From assembly GCF_032121415.1 (NCBI RefSeq), contig NZ_CP135079.1:434001-498000 (forward strand): a stretch of 64,000 nucleotides of DNA, given 5' to 3'. The notes below the pieces were generated by a model. That model saw only the letters and a program-made list of their open reading frames with translations. It did no database searches and was not told the DNA's origin. Shown here piece by piece: positions 19,017 through 26,898 of the stretch; the stretch's first letter is position 1; every line of letters starts with the position of its first letter. Source of the DNA: Streptomyces parvus. Its GTDB lineage: Bacteria > Actinomycetota > Actinomycetes > Streptomycetales > Streptomycetaceae. Made by a program: the position numbers and the translations under genes.

Positions 19017-19910
19017 ATGTGGTGGGGTGTCGGCGCGGCGCTCGTCGCCAACGCGCTGTACAGCGTGGGGTTCGTGGTGGAGAAGCGGGCCCTGGGTTCG
19101 CTGCCGGCGCTGTCGGCGGGCCGCCCGCTCCAGGTGATCCGGGTGCTGGCGACCAGCCCGCTGTGGATCGTCGGCGCACTGGCGCTGGCGGCCGGGTTCG
19201 GGGCGCAGCTGGTCGTCTACCGCGCGCTGCCGATCGCGGCGGCGCAGGGCATCTTCGTCTCCGGCCTCGTGCTGCTCCTGCTGCTGTCGTCGGCGGTGCT
19301 GGGCGAGGAGTCGACGGGCCGCGAACGCTATGCGCTGGGCGGGGTCCTGTTCGCCCTGCTGATGGTGGTGGCCTCGGTCCGCGAGGGCGAGGACGTGGTG
19401 AGCGGCGGCGCCCCGTGGACGCTGGTGCTCCTGGTCTGTGTTCCGGCGCTCGCGGCGGGCGTCTGGCTGTACGCACGCGTCGAGAGCCGGGCGGCCAATC
19501 GGCACCGGGTCCCGACGAGCGGCATCGGGTACGGCGTGGCCGTCGGCCTGCTCTACGGGGTCAGCTCACTGGCGATCAAGGGCACGTCCAGCCGTCTGAC
19601 CAGCACCGATCTCGGTGAGGCCGCGCTGTCGCTGCTCGGGTCCCCGTATCCGTATCTGCTGCTGTTCACCGCGGTGGCCGGTCTCGTGATGTCGCAGACG
19701 GCGCTGCAGCGCTGCCGGGCGTCCCTCATCGTGCCGGTCTGCACCACGGTGACCTGTCTGTTCACCGCGGTCCTCGGGACGTTCGCGTTCGGCGAGAGCC
19801 TGCCCGAGGATCCGCTGCTGCTTGCCCTGCGGGTGGGCGGCACGGCGCTCGCCCTGTCCGTCCTGCTGGCCATGCCGCGGCACGATCCGCAGCCCGCCGC
19901 ACCGTCCTGA
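19017..19910 (+). CDS. DMT/EamA-like multi-pass membrane protein
   Basis: 297 residues, nine or ten hydrophobic helices and short loops, with an internal two-fold repeat typical of the drug/metabolite transporter superfamily. It starts WGVGAALVANALYSVGFVVE, where a charged residue ends the first helix. GGAGG lies just before the ATG, 4 nt after the methyltransferase stop, so it is in the same operon. In this context a lipid-linked sugar flippase (ArnE/F-like) or exporter of a precursor is attractive, but the superfamily is broad and no substrate residue can be named. Confidence 0.75.
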   Translation: MWWGVGAALVANALYSVGFVVEKRALGSLPALSAGRPLQVIRVLATSPLWIVGALALAAGFGAQLVVYRALPIAAAQGIFVSGLVLLLLLSSAVLGEESTGRERYALGGVLFALLMVVASVREGEDVVSGGAPWTLVLLVCVPALAAGVWLYARVESRAANRHRVPTSGIGYGVAVGLLYGVSSLAIKGTSSRLTSTDLGEAALSLLGSPYPYLLLFTAVAGLVMSQTALQRCRASLIVPVCTTVTCLFTAVLGTFAFGESLPEDPLLLALRVGGTALALSVLLAMPRHDPQPAAPS

Positions 19911-19988
19911 CCCCGGACACGCCCCCCGTAACCGCCCCCGCTTCTGCCTCTCCCCCGACTCTCTCCCCCGACATCGAGGAGCCGCCCG

Positions 19989-20207
19989 ATGACCCCCGAC
20001 GACCCCCTGCTGACCATCCTGGCCTGCCCGCTCGACAAGGGCCCGCTCTCCCTGCTGCCCGAGGAGGAGGCGCTGTACAACCCCCGGCTGCGCCTGAGCT
20101 ACCCGATCGTGGAGGGCATCCCGCAGCTTCTGCCCTCGTCCGGCCGGAAGGTCGAGGCGGAGGACCACGAGCGGCTGCTCACCCGGCTCAAGGCCTCGGC
20201 CACGTGA
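19989..20207 (+). CDS. Trm112-like small protein
   Basis: 72 residues with the Trm112 outline: LLTILACPLDKGPLSLL at the N-terminus, LRLSYPIVEGIPQLLP in the middle, and a basic helix at the end. Only one Cys remains, so the zinc-binding set of eukaryotic Trm112 is absent, as in many bacterial members. GAGGAG lies about 6 nt before the ATG. Its TGA overlaps the next gene (GTGA). Eukaryotic and archaeal Trm112 proteins bind and activate methyltransferases; the fused reading arrangement with an FkbM methyltransferase suggests, but does not prove, such a partnership. Confidence 0.82.
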   Translation: MTPDDPLLTILACPLDKGPLSLLPEEEALYNPRLRLSYPIVEGIPQLLPSSGRKVEAEDHERLLTRLKASAT

Positions 20208-20974
20208 CCACGTTCGCCGCGGCGGTGGCGTCCCGGCTGCCCGAGGGCCTCGTCGCCTCCGCCGCCGTCGCCCTGTACCCGCGCTTCGAGCCCGAGCTGC
20301 GGCGGCTGGCCGACTTCTGCCCGGCGGACGGCGTCGCCCTCGACATCGGGGGCTGGTACGGCCCATGGTCGCGGCGGCTGGCCGCCCGCTGCACCGAGGT
20401 GGTCACCGTCGAGCCCGTGCCGCATCTGGCGGAGCGGCTGCGCCGGACGCTGCCGTCGAACGCCCGGGTGGTCCAGGGCGCGGCGACGGACCGGGAGGGC
20501 ACGGCCCAGCTGTGGTTCCCGGAGGGCGACCGGGGCGACCGGGGGGTGTCCTCGCTGGCCCGTCGCGACATCCACGCGCACAGCCTGGAGGTGCCGTCGA
20601 TCACCGTCGACGGTCTGGGGCTGCGCGGGGTCGGCTTCGTGAAGATGGACGTGGACGGCGGCGAACAGGCGGCGCTGCTCGGCGCGGCGGAGCTGCTGCG
20701 CCGGGACCGGCCGGCGCTGCTCATCGAGCTGGAGAGCCGGCTCGGTCCGATCGCGCCGGCCGTCGAGCTGCTGACCGGCCAGGGTTACGCGGGCTGGCTG
20801 CTGGCGGGTCGGCGGTGGATTCCGCTGGACGGGTTCGATCTGGTGGCCCATCAGGCGCGGACCGAGCATCTGGTGCACCAGGGTCTGCTGCGCCGCGCCT
20901 TCGTCCCGCACCGGGAGCGGTACATCAACTCGGTGCTCTTCCTGCCGGACGGGCGGACGCCGGGCACGTCCTGA
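20204..20974 (+). CDS. FkbM-family methyltransferase
   Basis: 256 residues. Motif I is GVALDIGGWYGPWS at about 43-56, followed by VVTVEPVPHLAERLR, then the FkbM hallmark VGFVKMDVDGGEQAALLGA and PALLIELE. FkbM enzymes O-methylate sugars and polyketides. The GTG start overlaps the Trm112 stop. It closes the plus-strand glycan operon and is its third methyltransferase. Confidence 0.87.
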   Translation: MTTFAAAVASRLPEGLVASAAVALYPRFEPELRRLADFCPADGVALDIGGWYGPWSRRLAARCTEVVTVEPVPHLAERLRRTLPSNARVVQGAATDREGTAQLWFPEGDRGDRGVSSLARRDIHAHSLEVPSITVDGLGLRGVGFVKMDVDGGEQAALLGAAELLRRDRPALLIELESRLGPIAPAVELLTGQGYAGWLLAGRRWIPLDGFDLVAHQARTEHLVHQGLLRRAFVPHRERYINSVLFLPDGRTPGTS

Positions 20975-21031
20975 GCACGGCGGCCCCCGCGTATCCTCGG
21001 CCGGGGGCATGCCGAACGGAGGATGGCGTAC

Positions 21032-21754
21032 GTGGCGGGCAGCAGTGCAGGGCGGGGCCGAACGCGGCCGGACGGTGCCGGAGGCGAGCGGGCGGAGGCC
21101 CCGGAGCGTAGGTCGCTCAGCGCCCGGGCACGGGACGCGGTCCGGGAGCGGATCGTCGACCGCCGCTACCCGCAGGGCGCCCGGCTGGTGGAGCGGGAGG
21201 TGGCCGAGGAGCTGCGGATGTCCCGCGTCCCGGTCCGCGAGGCACTGCGCGCCCTGGTGGGCGAAGGGCTCCTGGAGCTGCTGCCGCACAGCGGAGTCCG
21301 GGTGCGGCGGCTGGAGCGGGCCGATGTGGAGCACCTGTACGAGGTGTGGGAGCCGCTCGCGGTCCAGGCTTCCCGGCTCGCGGCACGGCGGGTGGCGGGG
21401 TCCGCCCCGGTGGAGCCGCCGGGCGTCACCGCGCTGCGGACCTCCCTCGACCGGGCTGAGGAGGCGGCGTCCGACGACGAGGGCACGCGTGAGGTCGCGG
21501 CCCACACCGCCTTCCACGAGGACATCGTGGCCCTGAGCGGCAATCCGATGCTGGCCCGCACCATGGAGCAGCTGAGCGGACAGCTCCAGCTGCTGTTCGG
21601 GATGCGGGAGGAGCCGCAGCACATGCGGGCCCAGCACGCGGTCATGTTCCGGTACATCGCGGCGGGCGACGAGGAGTCGGCCGCGGCGAGCACGCTGCTG
21701 CACGTGCGGGACAGCCGGGCCGTGGCCCTGCGGTCCCTGTTCGACGACGCCTGA
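21032..21754 (+). CDS. GntR-family regulator, FCD domain
   Basis: 240 residues: a flexible N-terminus, winged HTH at about 35-100 (LVEREVAEELRMSRVPVREA), and a helical FCD domain with AHTAFHEDIVALSGNPML. I chose GTG at 21032 because ACGGAGG lies 9 nt upstream; an ATG at 21023 is directly against that sequence and too close. It precedes two Tat-exported amidohydrolases on the same strand. Two inverted copies of TTTGTATACCA lie between it and the first enzyme gene, the pattern expected of a local GntR operator. The ligand is probably the amide or nucleobase-like substrate of those enzymes. Confidence 0.87.
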   Translation: MAGSSAGRGRTRPDGAGGERAEAPERRSLSARARDAVRERIVDRRYPQGARLVEREVAEELRMSRVPVREALRALVGEGLLELLPHSGVRVRRLERADVEHLYEVWEPLAVQASRLAARRVAGSAPVEPPGVTALRTSLDRAEEAASDDEGTREVAAHTAFHEDIVALSGNPMLARTMEQLSGQLQLLFGMREEPQHMRAQHAVMFRYIAAGDEESAAASTLLHVRDSRAVALRSLFDDA

Positions 21755-21757
21755 TTA

Positions 21758-21768
21758 TTTGTATACCA
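21758..21768. promoter_or_regulatory. GntR operator copy 1 (TTTGTATACCA)
   Basis: TTTGTATACCA, centred on the palindrome GTATAC, starts 4 nt after the GntR stop codon. The same 11-mer occurs in reverse orientation at 21874-21884. The surrounding 120 nt are clearly lower in GC than the genes. Confidence 0.7.
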
Positions 21769-21873
21769 ATAACTCCTACCCCTTGGGAACCTCGCGAGGG
21801 CAGAGCGCATTTGCTGCACGTTTCCTGCACGACCAGGGAGCGGAATTACTCCTTCCCTGAATCATGAGGGTTC

Positions 21874-21884
21874 TGGTATACAAA
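21874..21884. promoter_or_regulatory. GntR operator copy 2 (TGGTATACAAA)
   Basis: Exact reverse complement of copy 1, ending 37 nt before the amidohydrolase start. TATACA inside it could serve as a -10 element, so bound repressor would block the promoter. Two sites 105 nt apart would allow looping. Confidence 0.7.
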
Positions 21885-21921
21885 ATGCTCCCGCTCGCTT
21901 CCGCGACCCAAGGAGCCCCCC

Positions 21922-23217
21922 ATGTGCGTCGAGAACACCCCGCCCCCTTCCGGCCGGCTGACCAGGCGGGGTGTGCTCGCCGGTGCCGCGGCCCTCGCCG
22001 GAACCTCGGCCGTGCTGACCGGGACGGCCCGGGCCGCGTCCGCGTCGTCCGCCGCCCGGCACGGGTCGCCGGGGCGGGGCGGCGATCTCGTCGTCGAGGG
22101 CGGCAGGCTGCTCGACCCGGTGACGGGCGAGGTCACGGAGGACGCGGTCGTGGTGATCACCGGGGGCATCGTCCGGGCGGCCGGCCCCCGGGGACGGGTC
22201 GGCCGGGTCCCCCGCGGCGTACCGGTGCTGCGGGCCCACGGGCAGTGGATCCTGCCCGGCCTGGTGGACGCCCACATCCACCTCAACACGGCGGCCGAGG
22301 CGCGCGACGCGGTCCTCAAGGGCGCGACCAGCGCGCGCAGCGGTTCGACCAACTTCTACCAGGACATCGCCGTACGGGAGTTGGCCCGGCAGGCGCCGGA
22401 GCAGGCGCCCCGCCTCCGGGCGGCGGGCGTCTTCGTCACCCCGGATCTCGGCGACACGATCCTCGCCGACCCGGACCTCGCGCCACTCGCCCGGCTGCGG
22501 GACGGGGTGCGCTCGGCCGAGGCGCTGCGCCGGGTGGTCGAGGTCAACCTCGCGCGCGGGGCCGACACCGTCAAGACCCGGGTGAACGAACGGGCCGGGC
22601 TGCCCGAGCAGGACCCGCTGGTCCAGGTGTACGACCACGAGCAACTGTCCACGATCGTGGCGGCGGCCCGGCGCGGAGGCAAGGGGGTGCTCTGCCACAG
22701 CTACAGCGAGAAGGGCTGCCACGACGCGGTCACGGCCGGGATCCGCTCCCTGGAGCACGGGGCGTTCGTCGGCGAGCGCACCCTGCACGAAATGCGCCGC
22801 AGGGGTACGTACTTCACGCCGACACTCACCGCCATCGCCGGGCTCGCCGAGTCCTCGGACCCGGTCCTGGCCGAGCGCGGCCGCGCCTATCTCCCCGTCC
22901 TGAAGCAGGCGGTCCTGGCCGCGCACGAACTGGGCGTCCCCCTCGCGGCGGGCACGGACTCCTCGGGCGGAACGGTGGACCCGATCGGCCGTGAGGTGGA
23001 GCTGATGCACGCGGCGGGGCTCTCGGCCCTGGACGCGATCCGCACGGCGACCACGGGTGCCGCGAAGCTCCTCGGGTTCGACTCCACGGCCGGCCGGCTG
23101 GCGCGCGGCTTCGCGGGCGACGTCCTCGTCGTGGACGGCGACCCGCTGGCGGACCTCGGCGTGCTGAGCCGCCCGGCGCGTGTGGTCCGGGCAGGGTTCG
23201 CGGTACCGGCCGCCTGA
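21922..23217 (+). CDS. Tat-exported amidohydrolase (subtype I metal-dependent)
   Basis: 431 residues. The N-terminus has the twin-arginine signal LTRRGVLAGAAALAGTSA, with a likely cleavage after ARAAS near residue 40. The mature enzyme shows LPGLVDAHIHLN (metal HxH), DTVKTRVNE (candidate carbamylated Lys), LCHSYSEKGCHDAV and IRSLEHGA (metal His residues), and AAGTDSSGG (catalytic Asp). This is the imidazolonepropionase/prolidase-like amidohydrolase group. AAGGAG precedes the ATG. Export by Tat fits a folded metalloenzyme acting outside the membrane. The substrate is unknown. Confidence 0.83.
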   Translation: MCVENTPPPSGRLTRRGVLAGAAALAGTSAVLTGTARAASASSAARHGSPGRGGDLVVEGGRLLDPVTGEVTEDAVVVITGGIVRAAGPRGRVGRVPRGVPVLRAHGQWILPGLVDAHIHLNTAAEARDAVLKGATSARSGSTNFYQDIAVRELARQAPEQAPRLRAAGVFVTPDLGDTILADPDLAPLARLRDGVRSAEALRRVVEVNLARGADTVKTRVNERAGLPEQDPLVQVYDHEQLSTIVAAARRGGKGVLCHSYSEKGCHDAVTAGIRSLEHGAFVGERTLHEMRRRGTYFTPTLTAIAGLAESSDPVLAERGRAYLPVLKQAVLAAHELGVPLAAGTDSSGGTVDPIGREVELMHAAGLSALDAIRTATTGAAKLLGFDSTAGRLARGFAGDVLVVDGDPLADLGVLSRPARVVRAGFAVPAA

Positions 23218-23281
23218 CCCGGCGCCCCTTCTCCCCCCCTCACCCCCCTTCAGCCCTCCCCTCTCCCCGAAGGAGTTCCCG

Positions 23282-24676
23282 ATGCACGCCGAGTCCACCG
23301 CTTCCCCCGCCGCCGGTCTCTCCCGGCGCTCGATGCTGGCCGGAGCCGCCGCCGTCGCGGGCACCGCGGCGACGCTCAGCGCCTCGGCGGCCTCGGGGGC
23401 CCGGGCTGCCGAGGCCCGGCCCGCCGGGGCGGCCGCCGCACCCGCCGCCGCCGACCGGATCACCGAGCAGCCCGACCGCGCGGGCGGCCACGCCCGCGCC
23501 ACGGTCTTCAGGAACGTCCGGCCCTACGGCGCGCAGCACCCCGTCGACCTCACCGTCGTGGGCGGGGTCGTCACCGCCGGCCCCGCCCCGCGCGGCGCGA
23601 ACGTCGTCGACTGCAAGGGCCGGATCGCGCTGCCGACCCTGGTCGACGCGCACATCCACCCCGACAAGACCGCCTGGGGCCAGCCCTGGGTGACCCGGAA
23701 CCCGGCGAGCTCCATCGCCGAGTACACCGAGGAGGACGTGAAGCTGTACCGCGCGCTGCGCACGCCGCTGAAGAAGCGCGCGGAGCGCCTGATGGGCCAT
23801 GCCGTCACCCAGGGCACCCGGGCGATGCGGGCCCATGTCGACGTCGCTCCCGCCTACGACCTGGTAGGTGTCGAGGGCGTCGGTTCCGCCCGCCGGGCGC
23901 TGCGGCACGCGCTCGACGTGGAGATCGTCGCGTTCCCCCAGCACGGGGTGGTCCGGACACCGGGGACGAAGGAGCTGCTGGAGGAGGCCGCGCGCACCGG
24001 GGCGATCGACCGGGTCGGCGGCATCGACCCGATCGGGTTCGACGAGGCGCTCGACGAACAGCTCGACATCGTCTTCGGTATCGCGGACCGGCACGGCGTG
24101 GGCGTCGACATCCATCTGCACGAGCGGGCCGCGACGGGGATGGAGTCGCTGCGCGCGATCATCGACCGTACCGAGGCGCTGTCTCTCCAGGGCAAGGTGA
24201 CGGTCAGTCACGTCTTCTGTGTGCCCGGGCTGCCCGAGCGGGAACTCGACCGTCTCGCGGCCGACCTGGCCGGTGCCGGGATCTCGCTGACGACGGTCGC
24301 CCCCTCCTCGGACCTCGTTCTGCCGATCGACCGGCTGCGGGAGCACGGCGTCGAGGTGGGCCTCGGCTCCGACGGCGTACGGGACTCCTGGAGCCCCTTC
24401 GGCAACGCGGACATGCTGCACCGCTCGCACCTGCTGGCCTGGGTGCGGGACGCCCGCCTCGACGAGGAGCTGGAAGCGGCCTTCCGCTCGGGGGCCGATG
24501 GCGGGGCCCGGCTCCTGGGGCTGCCGGAGGCGGACCTGAAGCCGGGTTCGCCGGCCGACTTCCTGCTGGTGCGCGGGGAGTGCCTGCCGCAGGTCGTGGT
24601 GGACCTGCCGCGGCGCGAGATGGTGGTGCGGGGCGGGCGGATCGTGGCCCGGGACGGGGAGCTGGTCGGGCACTGA
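23282..24676 (+). CDS. Tat-exported cytosine deaminase-like amidohydrolase
   Basis: 464 residues. The signal is LSRRSMLAGAAAVAGTAA followed by an Ala/Gly-rich stretch; a small-residue cleavage region lies near 45. The enzyme domain has VDAHIHPDKT, VDIHLHERA, TVSHVFCV and GLGSDGVRDSWSPFG, matching the CodA/AtzC-type deaminases including the metal His pairs and the Asp. The ATG at 23282 has AAGGAG 8 nt upstream, 64 nt after the previous gene, so the pair forms an operon. CodA enzymes are normally cytosolic; a Tat-exported member suggests deamination of a nucleobase, triazine or related amide outside the cell. Confidence 0.83.
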   Translation: MHAESTASPAAGLSRRSMLAGAAAVAGTAATLSASAASGARAAEARPAGAAAAPAAADRITEQPDRAGGHARATVFRNVRPYGAQHPVDLTVVGGVVTAGPAPRGANVVDCKGRIALPTLVDAHIHPDKTAWGQPWVTRNPASSIAEYTEEDVKLYRALRTPLKKRAERLMGHAVTQGTRAMRAHVDVAPAYDLVGVEGVGSARRALRHALDVEIVAFPQHGVVRTPGTKELLEEAARTGAIDRVGGIDPIGFDEALDEQLDIVFGIADRHGVGVDIHLHERAATGMESLRAIIDRTEALSLQGKVTVSHVFCVPGLPERELDRLAADLAGAGISLTTVAPSSDLVLPIDRLREHGVEVGLGSDGVRDSWSPFGNADMLHRSHLLAWVRDARLDEELEAAFRSGADGGARLLGLPEADLKPGSPADFLLVRGECLPQVVVDLPRREMVVRGGRIVARDGELVGH

Positions 24677-24685
24677 CCCCGCGTA

Positions 24686-24703
24686 CGGCCGGGAACCCGG
24701 CCG
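24686..24703. terminator. Short perfect palindrome after the amidohydrolase operon
   Basis: CGGCCGGG and CCCGGCCG flank AA (24686-24703), 10 nt after the stop. It lies in a 166-nt convergent gap and probably acts as terminator. The stem would open at the tip to make a workable loop. Confidence 0.45.
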
Positions 24704-24842
24704 AAGGGATAAGCCACACCGCGCAGGGGCGCGGCGGCGCCCGTGTCACGGAGAAAGCCGACGCCCATCTCGTCGGTCTGAAGCCCGCCCGCCCCGGCGC
24801 GCCGTGCTGACCGGGGCGGACCGGCTGTCCCCTGACGGGCTG

Positions 24843-26741
24843 TCAGTCCATCTGTGCTTCCTCGGCGTTCCGCCAGACCGTCAGATCGATGGCGATGTAG
24901 CGGCTCGGATCGTCGGCGCCCGACTCGCCGCGGTAGGTCACCACGGCGACGTGTCCGGCCTTGCTGAGCACGCAGATCTGCGATCCGGACGTGAGCTGTT
25001 CGAGCTCGATCTTCTCGGTGAAGCGGGTCTCCTGGCGGCAGACCTCCAGCGAGCCCTTCTGGGAGTTCTTCAGCACCACCAGTTTCCCGTTGGCGCTGCC
25101 CACCCTCTCGTCGCCGAAGAGGTCGTCCCGGTAGAAGTAGAAGTCCCCCTTGCCGTAGCTGACGCCGCTGCCGTCGTCCTCAAGCGGCCGGGGCGGATGG
25201 TCGGCGAGCTTCAGTGCGTAGTTCGCCGTCACGTCGATGCCCTGGTACGAGACCGGCCGCGGGTCGGCCGGCTTGTCCCGGGCCTTGTCCGCGGAACCGC
25301 TGCCGCCCGAACCGCCGTTGGAGGACGAGGTGGCCCGGTCGCCCTTGCCGGACGTGTCGGAGTCCTTCGGCAGCAGGTTGCCGATGACTCCGAGGACGAC
25401 CAGCGCGCCGAAGACCGAAGCGCCGATGATCAGGCCCGTCCGCTTGGGGCGCGGCGCGGCGGGCTGGAAACCGGTCGAGCCCCAGCCCGGCTGCTGGAAC
25501 CCCGACTGCTGAAAGCCCGGCTGCTGAAAGCCCGGCTGCTGGAAGCCGGAGGGCTGGGGCGGCGAGGTGGGGTGCCCCTGCTGGTACGCGCTCTGCTGCC
25601 ACGGGCCGGGCGGCACGCTCCGGGGAGCGCCCGGGGCTCCGGGAGAGCCGGGCGTGCCCGGTGTACCGGGTGCCCCCTGCGTACCGGGGCCGGTCTGCGT
25701 CGGCGCGGAGGCCACCGCGTAACCGGTCGGGGTGTAGTGGGGGCCTCCCGGCGGCGGGGTCGGCGCGCTCCCCGGGGCGAACTCGGTGGGCGTCGGCGCG
25801 GCGCTCGGCTGCGGGGGCGGCGTCGGCGCGGGGGCGGGCATCCGCAGCCGCTCGGTGATCGACCCGGCGACCGACCGCGGAAGCCAGTCCTCGCCCTGGC
25901 GCAGGGGTTCGGGCGAGATCTCGTGGCACATGCGGATGATGTCGGCCAGGGCGGGGCGGTCGGCGGGGTCACGGCTGAGGCAGCGGCTGACCAGGGGGCG
26001 GAGTTCGTCGGGCAGCCGGCTGAGGTCGGGGTCCTCGTGGACGATCCGGTAAAGCACGGCGTGCGAGGGCCCCTCGCCGAACGCGGGCACGCCGATCGCG
26101 GCGTAGGCGGCGATCTGCCCCAGGGCGAAGACGTCGGTGGCCGGGGTGACGGTGCCGGCCGCCGCCTGCTCCGGCGCCATGAACGCCGGGGTGCCGACGC
26201 TGACACCCGTACCGGTCAGGGCGGTCGTGTCGGCGGCCCGGGCGATACCGAAGTCGATGACCCGCGGGCCGTCGGCGGCGAGCAGGACGTTCGCGGGCTT
26301 CAGATCACGGTGCACGATGCCCGCACCGTGGATGACTCCGAGCGCCTCGGCCACCCCGACCGTCAGCAGCAGCACACTGCGCAACGGCAGTCCGCCGTGC
26401 CGGGCCACCGCGTGCGCCAGCGAGGGGCCCGGCACATAGGCCGTGGCCAGCCAGGGCTGCGCGCCCTCGGTGTCCGAGTCGATGACCGGCGCGGTGTACA
26501 GCCCCTGCACCCGCTGCGCGGACCGCACCTCCTGCTGGAAACGCCGCCGGAACTCCGGGTCCTCGCCGAACTCGGGCCGGATCACCTTGAGCGCGAGAGG
26601 CCGCCCGCCTGGCGTGTACGACAGATACACCTTGCCCATGCCGCCCGCGCCCAGCACGGCGGCCAGCCGGTAACCCCCCACCACCGCCGGGTCGTCGGCC
26701 TTCAGCGGCTGGAACGGATCGGTCGAAGACGCGCTGCTCAT
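24843..26741 (-). CDS. Membrane Ser/Thr protein kinase
   Basis: 632 residues. A Hanks-type kinase domain occupies about 20-280: glycine loop LGAGGMGKVYLS, ALKVI lysine, HRDLKPANVLL catalytic loop, VIDFGIA, and FMAPEQ. A Pro/Gln/Gly-rich linker follows, with four FQQ-PG repeats at about 399-419. One TM is at about 434-456 (GLIIGASVFGALVVLGVIGN), then a Ser/Gly stretch and an outer domain of about 150 residues (YQGIDVTANYALKLADHPP onward) with two Cys. No PASTA repeats. The product is a receptor-like kinase with an uncharacterised sensor domain. It is convergent with the amidohydrolase operon. Confidence 0.9.
   Translation of the reverse strand: MSSASSTDPFQPLKADDPAVVGGYRLAAVLGAGGMGKVYLSYTPGGRPLALKVIRPEFGEDPEFRRRFQQEVRSAQRVQGLYTAPVIDSDTEGAQPWLATAYVPGPSLAHAVARHGGLPLRSVLLLTVGVAEALGVIHGAGIVHRDLKPANVLLAADGPRVIDFGIARAADTTALTGTGVSVGTPAFMAPEQAAAGTVTPATDVFALGQIAAYAAIGVPAFGEGPSHAVLYRIVHEDPDLSRLPDELRPLVSRCLSRDPADRPALADIIRMCHEISPEPLRQGEDWLPRSVAGSITERLRMPAPAPTPPPQPSAAPTPTEFAPGSAPTPPPGGPHYTPTGYAVASAPTQTGPGTQGAPGTPGTPGSPGAPGAPRSVPPGPWQQSAYQQGHPTSPPQPSGFQQPGFQQPGFQQSGFQQPGWGSTGFQPAAPRPKRTGLIIGASVFGALVVLGVIGNLLPKDSDTSGKGDRATSSSNGGSGGSGSADKARDKPADPRPVSYQGIDVTANYALKLADHPPRPLEDDGSGVSYGKGDFYFYRDDLFGDERVGSANGKLVVLKNSQKGSLEVCRQETRFTEKIELEQLTSGSQICVLSKAGHVAVVTYRGESGADDPSRYIAIDLTVWRNAEEAQMD
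25486..25545 (-). repeat. Four tandem 15-bp units in the kinase linker
   Basis: Four adjacent 15-bp units, nearly identical, encode PGFQQ-type pentapeptides in the proline/glutamine-rich juxtamembrane linker of the kinase. Such repeats can change number by slippage. Confidence 0.8.
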
Positions 26742-26898
26742 CAGAAACCATCCCCCTGGTCACGGCAGTCCGGAGCCCGCACGCGCCCCGAAGATCAGAC
26801 GAGAGCGTACCGAATGCCGCGGCGGGTCGTCCGCCGCGCGTGCGCCGGGCCGAAGAACCGGCCTTGCCGCACCCCGGCCCCGGGTCCATGCTTGTGCC

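Noticed and set aside
24687..24780. Possible riboswitch-like sequence (GGGAACCCGG, GGGATAAGCC)
   Set aside because: It lies between convergent genes with no downstream gene to control, and I cannot fit a known consensus. Better read as a terminator palindrome.
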